Shown: positions 31,896 to 41,783, counted from the stretch's first letter. The stretch: 64,000 bases of DNA from Methyloglobulus sp. (GCA_013141505.1 JABFQX010000002.1:1-64000), one strand, 5' to 3'. The notes: a model not told the origin generated them from the letters alone. Numbers and translations: made by a program.

Positions 31896-32550
31896 TGCAC
31901 TATTTTCAGATCCTCGTTTTATTGAAACAGCAAGTCTGATCGAAACACTGTTAACTCCTAACAGCAAAGTTATTGAAGTTGGTTCAAATGATGCCAGTTT
32001 TAAAGAATATTTAAGACAAAGTAATAATTTAAACTGGGTTACGGTTGATAAGTTTGGTCACCCTGATATTAGGATAGATTTAAACGGAAGAGAAACATCT
32101 TTACCCTTTGACGACCATAGTATCGATATGATTATCTGTACTGAAGTTTTAGAGCACTTAAGTTTAGGTTCTTATCTCGTAAAAGAAATCTCACGTGTAT
32201 TAAAAAAAGATGGTAGCGGAATCATTAGCGTACCGAACATTGTATCTTTAAAATCGAGAGTAAGAGTTTTATTGGGCATGTTGCCCGGCAATGCCGCTTC
32301 TGGCGATTGCGGTGTTACATTGGGTGGAACCGGCTATTTAGTCGACGGTGAGTGGGTCGGCGGTCACGTCGTCGATTTTCATGCCGACCTCCTGTTCAAA
32401 TATTTAGAGAGAGGGGGGCTGAAAGTTGTAAGACGGCATAATCTTTCTCTAGCCATTCGATATAAAGGAAAATTGATGTTTAAGGTTAATCCTAAATTAG
32501 TGCCAGTAAACCTCTCTGATTATATTTTTGCAATAGTTCAACCAAAATAA
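31885..32550 (+). CDS. Class I SAM-dependent methyltransferase
   Basis: VIEVGSNDASF, LPFDDHSIDMIICTEVLEHL, HVVDFHADLLFKYLE. Confidence 0.85.
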   Translation: MEGNALFSDPRFIETASLIETLLTPNSKVIEVGSNDASFKEYLRQSNNLNWVTVDKFGHPDIRIDLNGRETSLPFDDHSIDMIICTEVLEHLSLGSYLVKEISRVLKKDGSGIISVPNIVSLKSRVRVLLGMLPGNAASGDCGVTLGGTGYLVDGEWVGGHVVDFHADLLFKYLERGGLKVVRRHNLSLAIRYKGKLMFKVNPKLVPVNLSDYIFAIVQPK

Positions 32551-32597
32551 GTATTAAACTCAATTAAAAAGGCGGCTTTTTACTAAAAATATATTCA

Positions 32598-32957
32598 ATG
32601 AAACTAACCGCTCTAATTAGCACAAAGCCTCAGTTCATTAAATCAGCTATCGTTTCTTTTGCTTTGCAAGGCCATCATCAACCTGATGGCACGAGAGGAA
32701 TTGTCGTCCATACCGCGGCCAGCAGTACGGCAACAATGGTCGTGTTCTTTCGGAGATTTATTCCAAGCTCGGGCTAAGCCCGAGCATTGGCGGAGATTGC
32801 TAATGGACAAAATGCCGGTAGAATGTTGCAAGCGATGAGGCTTGCTAAATACAAGAAAAACCAGAGAAGCAATCGCTCACAGCAATACCGGCTCAACCTT
32901 GGCGGGGCGGCTGACGCAGCAACCGAATTTCATGTTCGCGAGGCGCATGTTGATTAG
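32598..32957 (+). pseudogene. Decayed UDP-N-acetylglucosamine 2-epimerase (wecB/wbpI-like) remnant
   Basis: Start MKLTALISTKPQFIKSAIVSFAL matches WecB M..TIxGTRPQFIKAAxVS; further fragments in shifted frames: IVVHTA...VFFRRF, LGLSPSIGGD, NGQNAGRMLQAM, NTGSTLAG; several stops and frameshifts. Confidence 0.75.
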
Positions 32958-33302
32958 GATGACCGTTTTTGATTGTCAAATGCCGCTTGAGCCGGACAGC
33001 ACTTAGAATCACTAAACAAATTGATTTCATTCACGGTTCGACGACTGTGGGAACCTGTGGTGTAGGCTCAATGTTCATGCCTTTACGTTACGTCTGGATG
33101 CTTTGGTTACGAACAAGATCAACAGCCAACCGTTCGTTTTTATGCTCCAGAGGGTATTGTGCTTATAGAAGAGGCTTAATCAGGAATTTCTTAACGATGG
33201 CTGTATTTTTTTAAAGTGGCAATATCTCTTCATTCAAATTTGATTTTTATGGACGAAGGATTCGGGTAGAAACATTATATTGGCTTACTAGTAGGTTTAT
33301 CG

Positions 33303-34538
33303 ATGAAAGTTGTATTTCTGACATGGGGTGAAACCCCGCGTTCTTATGGGGTTTTTGGCTCCCAAGCGATTGCCCAGTTTGTTGCTTCCAAGCGGCAAAT
33401 GGGTGATGGCTCTGAATTTAGCTTTATTTCCGCTCTGCCTATCGTCCATAGCGGATTCGTTAGAGAAAAGCTCAATTTTTTCAAGGAATTGACTAAAGTT
33501 AAGCATCAGCTTGAAAATATCCCATTCTCGATTATCCCTATCTACACAACACAAAACTTTGTTAATTCTTCAAAAACGACACTTGGGTTAATGCATATTG
33601 GGGCGCATTGGCATTTGAAGAGAAAACTGCAATCCATAAAGCCAGACATCGTGCATTGCCGTTCGTATCATGCCGCTTGGGCGGCATTATCCGTTAGAAA
33701 AAAATATAAATTTAATTACAAAATTGTTTTTGATGCTCGAGCCCTTTGGCCAGAGGAGATAGCATTAAAAAAGAGGTGGAAGGTAAATGATGAAAATTAT
33801 GTTTTCTTAAAATCTCTCGAATGCGAATTGCTGTTATCATCCGATGCCACAGTCGCTGTTTCTGATCCTATGACTGAGCATTTTTTGGATCTGAGTAATC
33901 AAAGGGTTGAAACCATATACAATAGCACCTCGGCAAAAAACTTGGGCAATAGCGTTAAAGGAATAAATAAAAAAAATACAACGCTTTGTTATGTTGGGGC
34001 TTTAGCAAATAACTCTTGGCATGAACCAATATTGCTTTTAGAACTTTATTTGAAATTTAGAGAATGTGTGACAAATCCTAGGCTGCTCATTGTTACTACA
34101 TCAAGCCATAAAAAACTGCTAAAAGACTTTTCGGTTCTTTCGACAGAAGAACTCACAATTACATCAAGTAAATCGATAGACGAGTTGACAAGGTTGTTAA
34201 GTACAGCAGACTATGGCGCACTACCGTATCGTAAGGCTAGCGTTGGTTATGAAGAATTGCTTGCCAAAGCAGTTTTAGCGACAAAAACCGTCGAATACCT
34301 CGCATCAGGGTTGCCGGTTTTAGTCAACAAACAATGCGAAGGGGCGGCATCCATCATTACTAAATATGATTTGGGTATCGCTTATGATCCATTGAATTTG
34401 GCTGCAATTGACGCAGTTGCTCTGAACAAGTATAAAAACGATGAAATTTCAAAAAATGCAAAAAAACTGGCTCATGACTTATTTGATTACGAAGCCAATG
34501 CAAAACGTTACTGCGATTTATACACTTCTTTGCTATAA
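33303..34538 (+). CDS. Glycosyltransferase (GT4-like)
   Basis: KPDIVHCRSYHAAWAAL, VFDARALWPEE, YLASGLPVLVNKQCEGAASII. Confidence 0.8.
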   Translation: MKVVFLTWGETPRSYGVFGSQAIAQFVASKRQMGDGSEFSFISALPIVHSGFVREKLNFFKELTKVKHQLENIPFSIIPIYTTQNFVNSSKTTLGLMHIGAHWHLKRKLQSIKPDIVHCRSYHAAWAALSVRKKYKFNYKIVFDARALWPEEIALKKRWKVNDENYVFLKSLECELLLSSDATVAVSDPMTEHFLDLSNQRVETIYNSTSAKNLGNSVKGINKKNTTLCYVGALANNSWHEPILLLELYLKFRECVTNPRLLIVTTSSHKKLLKDFSVLSTEELTITSSKSIDELTRLLSTADYGALPYRKASVGYEELLAKAVLATKTVEYLASGLPVLVNKQCEGAASIITKYDLGIAYDPLNLAAIDAVALNKYKNDEISKNAKKLAHDLFDYEANAKRYCDLYTSLL

Positions 34539-34572
34539 CAAAATCACCAAAGGATGAGACCAGGGGCAAAAA

Positions 34573-35778
34573 ATGCATTTGAATAATGCGCCTCGCATTT
34601 CCAAATTTGGTTTGCTTTGTATTCTTTTATTCTATTTGGGTAGTTTCCTAGGAAGATTTTTATTTCCTTTTGGCGATGAGCCTGATTTTTCTGTTCGGGC
34701 ACGTGTGTTAACAAATGGAACAGAAGAGTTACCTTTTTGGTCGCCGTACTCTTTTTTATTTAAAATTTTTCAAAATATTGAAGTAGAAACTAATTGCGTA
34801 ATAGAATCCGCGCCCTTTTCGTTGTGGTCATTAATTGATGATCACTCATGCACAGAAAGCCTTAGTCAGATTTTTTATAGGTTTACCATCGTAGTATTCA
34901 TAACCTTACCACTAGCTTATTGCGTTATTTTCCGCCAATCATTCATCAAACTTGTATCGTTAATAAAATACGAATTACCTCCAGAAGAATGGCAAAACAA
35001 ACTGGACAGCGTCGCTATTTCTTTAACGTTGCCATCAACTGTTTATTACCTCGGCTTATTAAGCCACGAACAACTTACCTTAGCGATTTCATTATTCGTG
35101 TTAATTTTCTGGGATTCTTTGCCGGTAGTCTTATTTCTCATCGCACTGACAGCCTCAATTGACCCCGGTAACGCCATCATAATATTGCTTTTTACTTTAA
35201 TTGGAAAAACAGGGGAGCTTATGAATAGAACTCTTAAGCCTTTTTTTTTCGACATCACTCTAGTATGCGCTCTAATTTTTGCCTACGTAATTGGATTTTC
35301 AATACTTGAAATATTACCCCTAAATTACTTAGGCATTGGACAAAAAGCAGAATCACTTATTCATTTATTCTCGAATGGGATTGGCGTTGAATTGATAGAT
35401 AAATACCCAAAAATATTTAGACCAGTCATCACTTTTATGACACTCATATTTATGACCCCTAGTTTTGTCAAAGTGGTTTTAGGATATGTATTAGTATTTA
35501 TACTTTTACTGGTTGCTTTTATGAAAGCTTTTTTAACAAAAAACTCGTGTAAGAAAAAACAATTAATAACAAAATCTGTTTTGCTTAAATCTATGTTTGC
35601 AACCACGGTAATTTTTATTTTTTTATTTCCAACTCATACAAACGGAAAATATTATATTTTTTTAATGCCCTTTTTTATTTCTTTTTTATTAAATATATAT
35701 AAAAAGGAAGTTATCGCGTTTTTTTCAATGTTAATAGCACTCACTGTATATTTAAATATATTTTTATACAGAATTTAA
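34573..35778 (+). CDS. Multi-TM membrane protein, possible divergent O-antigen polymerase (Wzy-like)
   Basis: About ten hydrophobic segments; located in polysaccharide cluster that has Wzx but no other polymerase candidate in the window. Confidence 0.55.
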   Translation: MHLNNAPRISKFGLLCILLFYLGSFLGRFLFPFGDEPDFSVRARVLTNGTEELPFWSPYSFLFKIFQNIEVETNCVIESAPFSLWSLIDDHSCTESLSQIFYRFTIVVFITLPLAYCVIFRQSFIKLVSLIKYELPPEEWQNKLDSVAISLTLPSTVYYLGLLSHEQLTLAISLFVLIFWDSLPVVLFLIALTASIDPGNAIIILLFTLIGKTGELMNRTLKPFFFDITLVCALIFAYVIGFSILEILPLNYLGIGQKAESLIHLFSNGIGVELIDKYPKIFRPVITFMTLIFMTPSFVKVVLGYVLVFILLLVAFMKAFLTKNSCKKKQLITKSVLLKSMFATTVIFIFLFPTHTNGKYYIFLMPFFISFLLNIYKKEVIAFFSMLIALTVYLNIFLYRI

Positions 35779-35784
35779 TTTGAT

Positions 35785-35792
35785 AAGACCTT
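35785..35792. repeat. Left target site duplication AAGACCTT
   Basis: Identical to 36787-36794 immediately outside the IS inverted repeats. Confidence 0.95.
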
Positions 35793-36786
35793 ACCCGTGG
35801 TGCATTTAGGATGATAAAAAATAAGTTGCTCATTTCCACGGTGTGGTTATCATTAAATTTTCGCCAAAAAACAAATGATATGAGCAACTTATGTGTAAGG
35901 TATAACAAAATTCTTGGCCTTTTGCACGAACTCGAACCCCAAGATAATTTCCTGAACCAAATCCGTACCCCTAAGCTTTCCGACAAACAACTGATCGCTC
36001 TGGCTTTGGCTGCCGAAAGCGCAAGCATCGACTCGGAACGCCACCTGTTTAAGCAATTGCCGGCAACCGTGATAGGCCAAATTGACCGCTCGGTCTTCAA
36101 CCGGCGGCGACGGCAGCTTGCGTTCAAGATTGAACACTTCCGCCAGCGCATGGTTTCGGTGTTGGCTCCGTCCGAAAATTATTACTTTGTGGACAGCATG
36201 CCCTTGGAAATCTGCAAGTTTGGCCGTGCCAAGCGCCTGCGCATCTGCCGGGAGACCGACGGCGCAGAGCCCGGTTACGGCTATTGCGCGGTGCACAAGG
36301 CGTATTATTTCGGCTACAAGATCCATGCGGTGTGCACCCCCAACGGGACGATCCTTACCTTTGATATTTCCAGCGCATCGACGCACGACATCCACTACCT
36401 CAACGACTTAAAAACGCAACTCGACCACTGTGTCCTCGTCGGCGATTTATGCCCCAGAGGGTACAAGGGCTACCTGAGCCAACAATACCAGCAAGATTTG
36501 TTTGGCACCGCCGCCATCCGACTGGAAACCCCAATGCGCCGCAACCAAGTTGACTTTACCCCGTTCAGCTCCGTGTTGAGAAAAGCCCGCAAACGCATCG
36601 AAACCTTGTTTTCACAACTGTGCGACCAGTTCATGGTCCGGCGCAATTACGCCAAGTCATTCCAAGGCTTGGCAACCCGGATACTGTCAAAATTGACGGC
36701 GTTGACACTCATCCAATGGCTTAACCAGCGCAATGGCAATAAATTAAACAACTTGAAAATCGTTATTTCCTAAATGCACCACGGGT
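35793..36786 (+). mobile_element. Complete IS982-family-type insertion sequence (994 bp)
   Basis: Perfect 19-bp terminal inverted repeats ACCCGTGGTGCATTTAGGA / TCCTAAATGCACCACGGGT, 8-bp target duplications, one transposase ORF. Confidence 0.93.
35880..36773 (+). CDS. IS982-family-type transposase (start at 35880 or 35811)
   Basis: YYFVDSMPLEICKFGRAKRLRICRE, YFGYKIHAVCTPNGTILTFDISSASTHDIHYL, GDLCPRGYKG, RKRIETLFSQLCDQF DDE pattern. Confidence 0.9.
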   Translation: MSNLCVRYNKILGLLHELEPQDNFLNQIRTPKLSDKQLIALALAAESASIDSERHLFKQLPATVIGQIDRSVFNRRRRQLAFKIEHFRQRMVSVLAPSENYYFVDSMPLEICKFGRAKRLRICRETDGAEPGYGYCAVHKAYYFGYKIHAVCTPNGTILTFDISSASTHDIHYLNDLKTQLDHCVLVGDLCPRGYKGYLSQQYQQDLFGTAAIRLETPMRRNQVDFTPFSSVLRKARKRIETLFSQLCDQFMVRRNYAKSFQGLATRILSKLTALTLIQWLNQRNGNKLNNLKIVIS

Positions 36787-36794
36787 AAGACCTT
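36787..36794. repeat. Right target site duplication AAGACCTT
   Basis: Identical to 35785-35792. Confidence 0.95.
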
Positions 36795-36918
36795 ATTTTT
36801 TCTAACAGAATATGACACAGGAACCTCGGAGTTCAAAGAGAATAAAAGCATGGGTCGTGAACTTGCACCACAGGCATTTACTTAGAGAGAATCCTAAATT
36901 AATATTGCACATCATATA

Positions 36919-37857
36919 ATGACACCAGAGGAAAAAAATCCACGATTTATAATTTGCTTAAGTGCTTTCAATGGCATGGCCTATCTTGTCGAACAAATTG
37001 AATCTATCTTGCTACAAAAAAATGTAGATATCCAAATATTCATAAGCGTGGATCAATCAACAGATGGCACTGAGAGCCACCTCGCAGAATGGGCGTTATC
37101 CGAGTTACGTTTGACGTTGTTGCCTTTTGGTCAGAGGTTTGGCGGTGCTGGCCCGAACTTCTACCGACTGTTGCGTGAGGTGGATTTGAGCGGGTTTGAC
37201 TATTTGAGTTTTGCCGATCAAGACGATCTTTGGCACCCAGAAAAACTTTGGCGAGCGCACTGTTTGATGAAATCTAAAAATGTGGTTGGCTATTCAAGTA
37301 ACTTTACTGCTTTTTGGCGCAATGGCGATGAACGTTTGGTGAATAAGGCGTGGCCGCAGCGCAAGTGGGATTTCCTGTTTGAATCGGCGGGACCGGGTTG
37401 CACCTATGTACTCCATTCCAGCCTGGCTATACCATTGCAAACGTTAGTGCGTAATGCTGACAAAAGCCTGTTGCGCGTTGATTACCACGATTGGCTTGCT
37501 TATGCTTTTGCCCGGACACATGATTTTCCTTGGTTCATCGACAGTTGGTCTAGTATGAAATATCGCCAGCATTCGCATAATCAAATTGGTGTTAATGCTG
37601 GATATCGTTCGTTTTGGTTGCGAGTGCGAAAAATATTAAGTGGATATGGTTTTGAACAGTCTTTGTTGATCGCTGATTTAATTCAAACATCTAAAATACC
37701 TATTGTGCAGCGCGGGTTGCGTGGTGGTCGTCTAGGTTACTTATGGCTTGCTTTTTGTGCTAATCAGTGCAGACGCAAGCGCATAGACCAAGTATGGTTC
37801 TTCATTTCGTGTATATTGTTAGCGCTTTTCAAGCCGACAGTCCAAAGTGTTAGATGA
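36919..37857 (+). CDS. Glycosyltransferase family 2
   Basis: CLSAFNGMAYLVEQIESILLQKNVDIQIFISVDQSTDGT; FADQDDLWHPEKL. Confidence 0.9.
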   Translation: MTPEEKNPRFIICLSAFNGMAYLVEQIESILLQKNVDIQIFISVDQSTDGTESHLAEWALSELRLTLLPFGQRFGGAGPNFYRLLREVDLSGFDYLSFADQDDLWHPEKLWRAHCLMKSKNVVGYSSNFTAFWRNGDERLVNKAWPQRKWDFLFESAGPGCTYVLHSSLAIPLQTLVRNADKSLLRVDYHDWLAYAFARTHDFPWFIDSWSSMKYRQHSHNQIGVNAGYRSFWLRVRKILSGYGFEQSLLIADLIQTSKIPIVQRGLRGGRLGYLWLAFCANQCRRKRIDQVWFFISCILLALFKPTVQSVR

Positions 37858-37906
37858 CTTAAATGCATTTGGTTTGTAGCAAAACGAAGGTCGAGATAGG
37901 ATACTG

Positions 37907-38851
37907 ATGGCCAAAATATTGGTAACAGGTGCCAACGGGTTTGTTGGAAGTGCGCTTTGTGATTCTTTACGTGAGCAAGGCATTAATGTCATTGCAGCGG
38001 TTCGTCGAAGTGCTTATGAAAATGAATATGAGGTTGGAAGTATTTCTGCATTAACTGATTGGATACCTGCACTCGAAGGATGTAACACGGTCATTCATTT
38101 GGCGGCGCGAGTTCATGTCATGAATGAAAAAAACATCAATCCGCTGGCAGCTTTTCGGGCGGTGAATGTAGATGCAACCATAAATTTGGCAAGGCAGGCA
38201 GCGCAGTGTAATGTAGAGCGTTTTATTTTCATAAGCTCTATTGGCGTGAATGGTGCTGAAACTTTTTCGGAGCCATTTTCAGAACTGTCAAAACCACAGC
38301 CACACTCAGATTATGCATTATCGAAATTTGAAGCTGAGGAAGGGGTAAAAGATATTTGTGCTCAGTCTAGTATGAAATTTGTGATAATTAGACCACCTTT
38401 GATATATGGTTCGAGTGCGCCTGGAAATTTCAAGAGCTTGTTAAAATTTGTTCAGAAAGGTCTGTTTTTGCCGCTAAGTTTGGTTAAAAACCAACGATCA
38501 ATGGTCGCCCTAGACAATTTGGTGAATTTCATCAAGGTCTGTATAGAACATCCAAAAGCTGCGAACCAAACCTTCTTAGTGTCTGATGGTGAAAGCATTT
38601 CTACGCCACAACTGATTCGCCTGTTGAGCCTGTGTATGGGTAAGCCAGCTAGATTATTCCCTTTGCCAGTATGCATCCTTAAATTAGGTGCTTTTTTATT
38701 GGGCAGAAAAGTCATGTATCAGCAGTTATGCGGTTCACTTCAAATAGATATAACTAAAGCACAGGATTTGTTGGGCTGGATTCCGCCAGTACATATGAAT
38801 GATGGGCTGCACGATGCAGCCGAAAGGTATTTAAGTGAAAAGATTATTTGA
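37907..38851 (+). CDS. NAD-dependent epimerase/dehydratase (UDP-sugar 4-epimerase-like)
   Basis: KILVTGANGFVGSALCDSL, VIHLAARVHVMNE, DYALSKFEAE. Confidence 0.9.
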   Translation: MAKILVTGANGFVGSALCDSLREQGINVIAAVRRSAYENEYEVGSISALTDWIPALEGCNTVIHLAARVHVMNEKNINPLAAFRAVNVDATINLARQAAQCNVERFIFISSIGVNGAETFSEPFSELSKPQPHSDYALSKFEAEEGVKDICAQSSMKFVIIRPPLIYGSSAPGNFKSLLKFVQKGLFLPLSLVKNQRSMVALDNLVNFIKVCIEHPKAANQTFLVSDGESISTPQLIRLLSLCMGKPARLFPLPVCILKLGAFLLGRKVMYQQLCGSLQIDITKAQDLLGWIPPVHMNDGLHDAAERYLSEKII

Positions 38852-39395
38852 TTTGTGCTTAGCACTATTTGCGTTGCTGCTTTTAGTATTGCCGTTTTTT
38901 GTGGTTGCAATAATGGTTAGATTTACTTCAATAGGTTCAATTTTGTATTGGTCTGACCGCGTCGGACAATATAATAGCATATTCAAAATGCCCAAATTCC
39001 GTACAATGCGTGTCGATACTCCAGCGGTGGCCACGCATTTGCTTAGCGAACCTGACCGTTACCTTACTCCGGCAGGAGGATTCTTGCGACGGACGAGTCT
39101 TGATGAATTGCCCCAGCTTTGGAGTATCATCAAAGGCGATATGAGTTTTGTCGGCCCCCGTCCCGCTTTGTTTAATCAGGATGATCTTGTGGCGCTACGT
39201 ACTGAGCAGGGTGTTGACCAGTTGGTGCCTGGTTTGACAGGCTGGGCGCAGGTCAACGGTAGGGACGAATTACCGATACCGCAAAAAGTCAAACTTGATG
39301 TAGAGTATATGCAAAAAAAATCTTTTGGATTTGACCTTTATGTTATATGGCTAACCCTTATCAAGGTTATACGTGGCGACGGGGTTGTGCATTAA
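38835..39395 (+). CDS. Undecaprenyl-phosphate sugar-1-phosphate transferase (PglC/WcaJ C-terminal type)
   Basis: KMPKFRTMRVDTP, RRTSLDELPQLWSIIKGDMSFVGPRPAL, PGLTGWAQVNGRDEL. Confidence 0.93.
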   Translation: MKRLFDLCLALFALLLLVLPFFVVAIMVRFTSIGSILYWSDRVGQYNSIFKMPKFRTMRVDTPAVATHLLSEPDRYLTPAGGFLRRTSLDELPQLWSIIKGDMSFVGPRPALFNQDDLVALRTEQGVDQLVPGLTGWAQVNGRDELPIPQKVKLDVEYMQKKSFGFDLYVIWLTLIKVIRGDGVVH

Positions 39396-39487
39396 TATTG
39401 TGTAACGTATGCGGCGCGCATGTTGGCGAGCGGATTACTGCCTACCGCAAACGTGGAATGGTAATTAATAGAGAAAAGAATTAGTTA

Positions 39488-41476
39488 ATGAGATCACAAT
39501 TAGCCCAATGGTTTATAAGTCTTTCCAGGCGCACGAAAGCAGTCATACTGATCAGTGCAGATATTTTTTTCGCTTTGTTGGCTTTTTGGGGCGCATTTTC
39601 TTTACGCTTGGGTGTTTTTTATATCCCTAAGGGCGATATGTGGTTATTATTCGCAGCGGCTCCGGTTATTGCGATTCCTATTTTTATAAAGTTGGGGTTG
39701 TATCGGGCGATCATTCGTTATATAGAGATCAGGGCGCTAGGTACGATCATACAGGCTTGTACGCTGTATGCCCTCGTATTTGTCTTTGTGATGTATCAAA
39801 CTGGAATTAAAGGTATTCCTCGTACAGTACTGCCACTGAACTGGCTGAATATAGTAGTGCTAGTTGTCACTAGCCGCTTCTTTGCCCGTTGGTGGTTAGG
39901 TGAAGCCTACATCAGCTTGAGTAATGCAAGCCACTTTGATAGACGCAGAAAAAGGCATGTCGTTATTTACGGCGCGGGCAATGCCGGCGTGCAGTTGGCT
40001 GCCGCGTTAGATCATGGTCGTGAATATAAGCCAGTAGCATTCATTGATGATGATAAATGTTTACACAGGCAGAAAGTGAATGGCCTGCGTATTTATCCAT
40101 TCAGTTCTTTAAGCTATTTAATTGAAAGACATAAGGTTTCTGATGTATTGTTGGCGATACCGTCGGCGACACGCGCCAGAAAAAGCGACATTATCCGCTT
40201 GTTGGAGCCTTACGCAGTGCATGTCATGTCCATGCCCGGCTTATCTGAAATTGCCCAAGGTAAAATAAAGGTTGATGCGCTTCAGGAAATAGAGATTGCC
40301 GATCTGCTGGGTAGGGATGCTGTACCACCCGATACATCGTTATTGTCAGCCAATATTTCCGGTAAAACCGTGATGGTGACTGGCGCAGGCGGCTCTATTG
40401 GTTCCGAACTGTGTCGGCAAATAATACAATTACAACCTGCCAGGCTAATTTTATTTGAACTATCCGAGTATGCCCTGTACGCAATTGAAAAGGAATTGCA
40501 GCATTTATGCGGTAAAGAAGGTTTTGGCGATAAGATAGACATTATTTCAGTGCTGGGTTCAATCACTCATGCTGAACGCATCGAAAAGGTATGCCTCGCT
40601 TTTGCGGTGCAAACTATTTATCATGCCGCCGCCTACAAGCATGTGCCGATGGTGGAAAAAAATCCTGGGGAGGCAATCTTTAACAATATATTTGGCACTT
40701 TAAATACTGCAAAAGCTGCTATCAGCGCACATGTTGAAACCTTTGTGTTGATTTCAACCGATAAAGCGGTAAGACCCACGAATACGATGGGGGCTACCAA
40801 ACGTTTCGCTGAGTTGATACTGCAAGCCTTGAGCCAGGATGCCACTCATCAGACGCGTTTTACGATGGTCAGGTTTGGCAATGTCTTGGATTCTTCAGGA
40901 TCCGTCGTACCCTTGTTTAGGGAGCAAATAGCACGGGGCGGGCCTGTAACAGTCACCGATGCCAGGGTTATTCGCTACTTTATGACGATTCCGGAAGCGG
41001 CGCAATTGGTCATTCAAGCGGGTGCAATGGGCTTGGGCGGCGATGTCTTCGTACTGGATATGGGTGAACCCATTCGTATTGTTGATTTGGCGAAGCGTAT
41101 GATTCATTTGAGTGGTTTGGAAGTGAAGGACAGCGCACATCCCAAAGGTGAAATCGAAATCAGCTTTATTGGCTTACGCCCTGGGGAGAAGTTGTATGAA
41201 GAGCTTTTGATTGGCAATAATGTGTCCGAAACCTCTCACAAACGTATTATGCGTGCAGAAGAACACATAATTTCCTGGATGGAGCTGGAAACTTTTTTAT
41301 TCAAAATAGAACATGCCACGAGAAATAACAATTTTGAAGAAGTCAGGGAAATTCTGAAATACACTGTGGTGGGCTATGCGCCACAATGCGGGGTCGAAGA
41401 TTTGTTATGGAAACAAGCCTTGCACTTAAATCCTGACTTTAATAATCAAGGCAAAAAAAAGCCCCCGATACATTGA
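39488..41476 (+). CDS. wbpM: Polysaccharide biosynthesis nucleoside-diphosphate-sugar dehydratase (WbpM/CapD family)
   Basis: N-terminal TM domain, GKTVMVTGAGGSIGSELCRQI, YHAAAYKHVPMVE, STDKAVRPTNTMGATKR. Confidence 0.93.
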   Translation: MRSQLAQWFISLSRRTKAVILISADIFFALLAFWGAFSLRLGVFYIPKGDMWLLFAAAPVIAIPIFIKLGLYRAIIRYIEIRALGTIIQACTLYALVFVFVMYQTGIKGIPRTVLPLNWLNIVVLVVTSRFFARWWLGEAYISLSNASHFDRRRKRHVVIYGAGNAGVQLAAALDHGREYKPVAFIDDDKCLHRQKVNGLRIYPFSSLSYLIERHKVSDVLLAIPSATRARKSDIIRLLEPYAVHVMSMPGLSEIAQGKIKVDALQEIEIADLLGRDAVPPDTSLLSANISGKTVMVTGAGGSIGSELCRQIIQLQPARLILFELSEYALYAIEKELQHLCGKEGFGDKIDIISVLGSITHAERIEKVCLAFAVQTIYHAAAYKHVPMVEKNPGEAIFNNIFGTLNTAKAAISAHVETFVLISTDKAVRPTNTMGATKRFAELILQALSQDATHQTRFTMVRFGNVLDSSGSVVPLFREQIARGGPVTVTDARVIRYFMTIPEAAQLVIQAGAMGLGGDVFVLDMGEPIRIVDLAKRMIHLSGLEVKDSAHPKGEIEISFIGLRPGEKLYEELLIGNNVSETSHKRIMRAEEHIISWMELETFLFKIEHATRNNNFEEVREILKYTVVGYAPQCGVEDLLWKQALHLNPDFNNQGKKKPPIH

Positions 41477-41488
41477 TGCACCGAGGGC
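41453..41488 (-). terminator. Rho-independent terminator on minus strand overlapping wbpM stop codon
   Basis: Minus strand GCCCTCGGTGCAT-CA-ATGTATCGGGGGC (G-U tolerant stem) followed by T8. Confidence 0.75.
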
Positions 41489-41552
41489 CTGAAAAACCAA
41501 GCAGATTTATGAGGAGGTTCTGCTTGTAGGTACAACACACAGTTGAATAAAT

Positions 41553-41702
41553 TTAGCCTTTGGCGGTACGCGTTACCATATTGCTGTAGATAGCTGCACC
41601 AGCAAATAAAACGGTTGAAAATATGAATTGGCCTGAGATGAAGCTCCAAGTACCCGAAATGAAAAGCAGTCCAATTAAGATGTCTCTATTTAAATTACTC
41701 AT
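41553..41702 (-). CDS. 49-aa predicted membrane microprotein (not in ORF track)
   Basis: MSNLNRDILIGLLFISGTWSFISGQFIFSTVLFAGAAIYSNMVTRTAKG*; GGGAT purine run upstream; own promoter-like and terminator signals. Confidence 0.6.
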   Translation of the reverse strand: MSNLNRDILIGLLFISGTWSFISGQFIFSTVLFAGAAIYSNMVTRTAKG

Positions 41703-41783
41703 GATTGTTAATCCCAAAAAGTTAAAAAACCGATATTAAGGTCTGGGCTGTTTTTATTTGCCCTTTCCCGTTTGTATGGTGTA

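Noticed and set aside
32969-33214. 81-aa ORF downstream of wecB remnant
   Set aside because: No recognisable family, many nearby stops; treated as decayed DNA rather than a gene.
36082-36411. 109-aa plus-strand ORF and 35889..36395 minus-strand ORF inside the IS
   Set aside because: Alternative frames of the IS982-type transposase; the main frame carries the DDE-type motifs.
17319-36875. Shared 13-mer TGCACCACAGGCA near 17320 and 36863
   Set aside because: Too short and without flanking similarity; could be chance in 64 kb.
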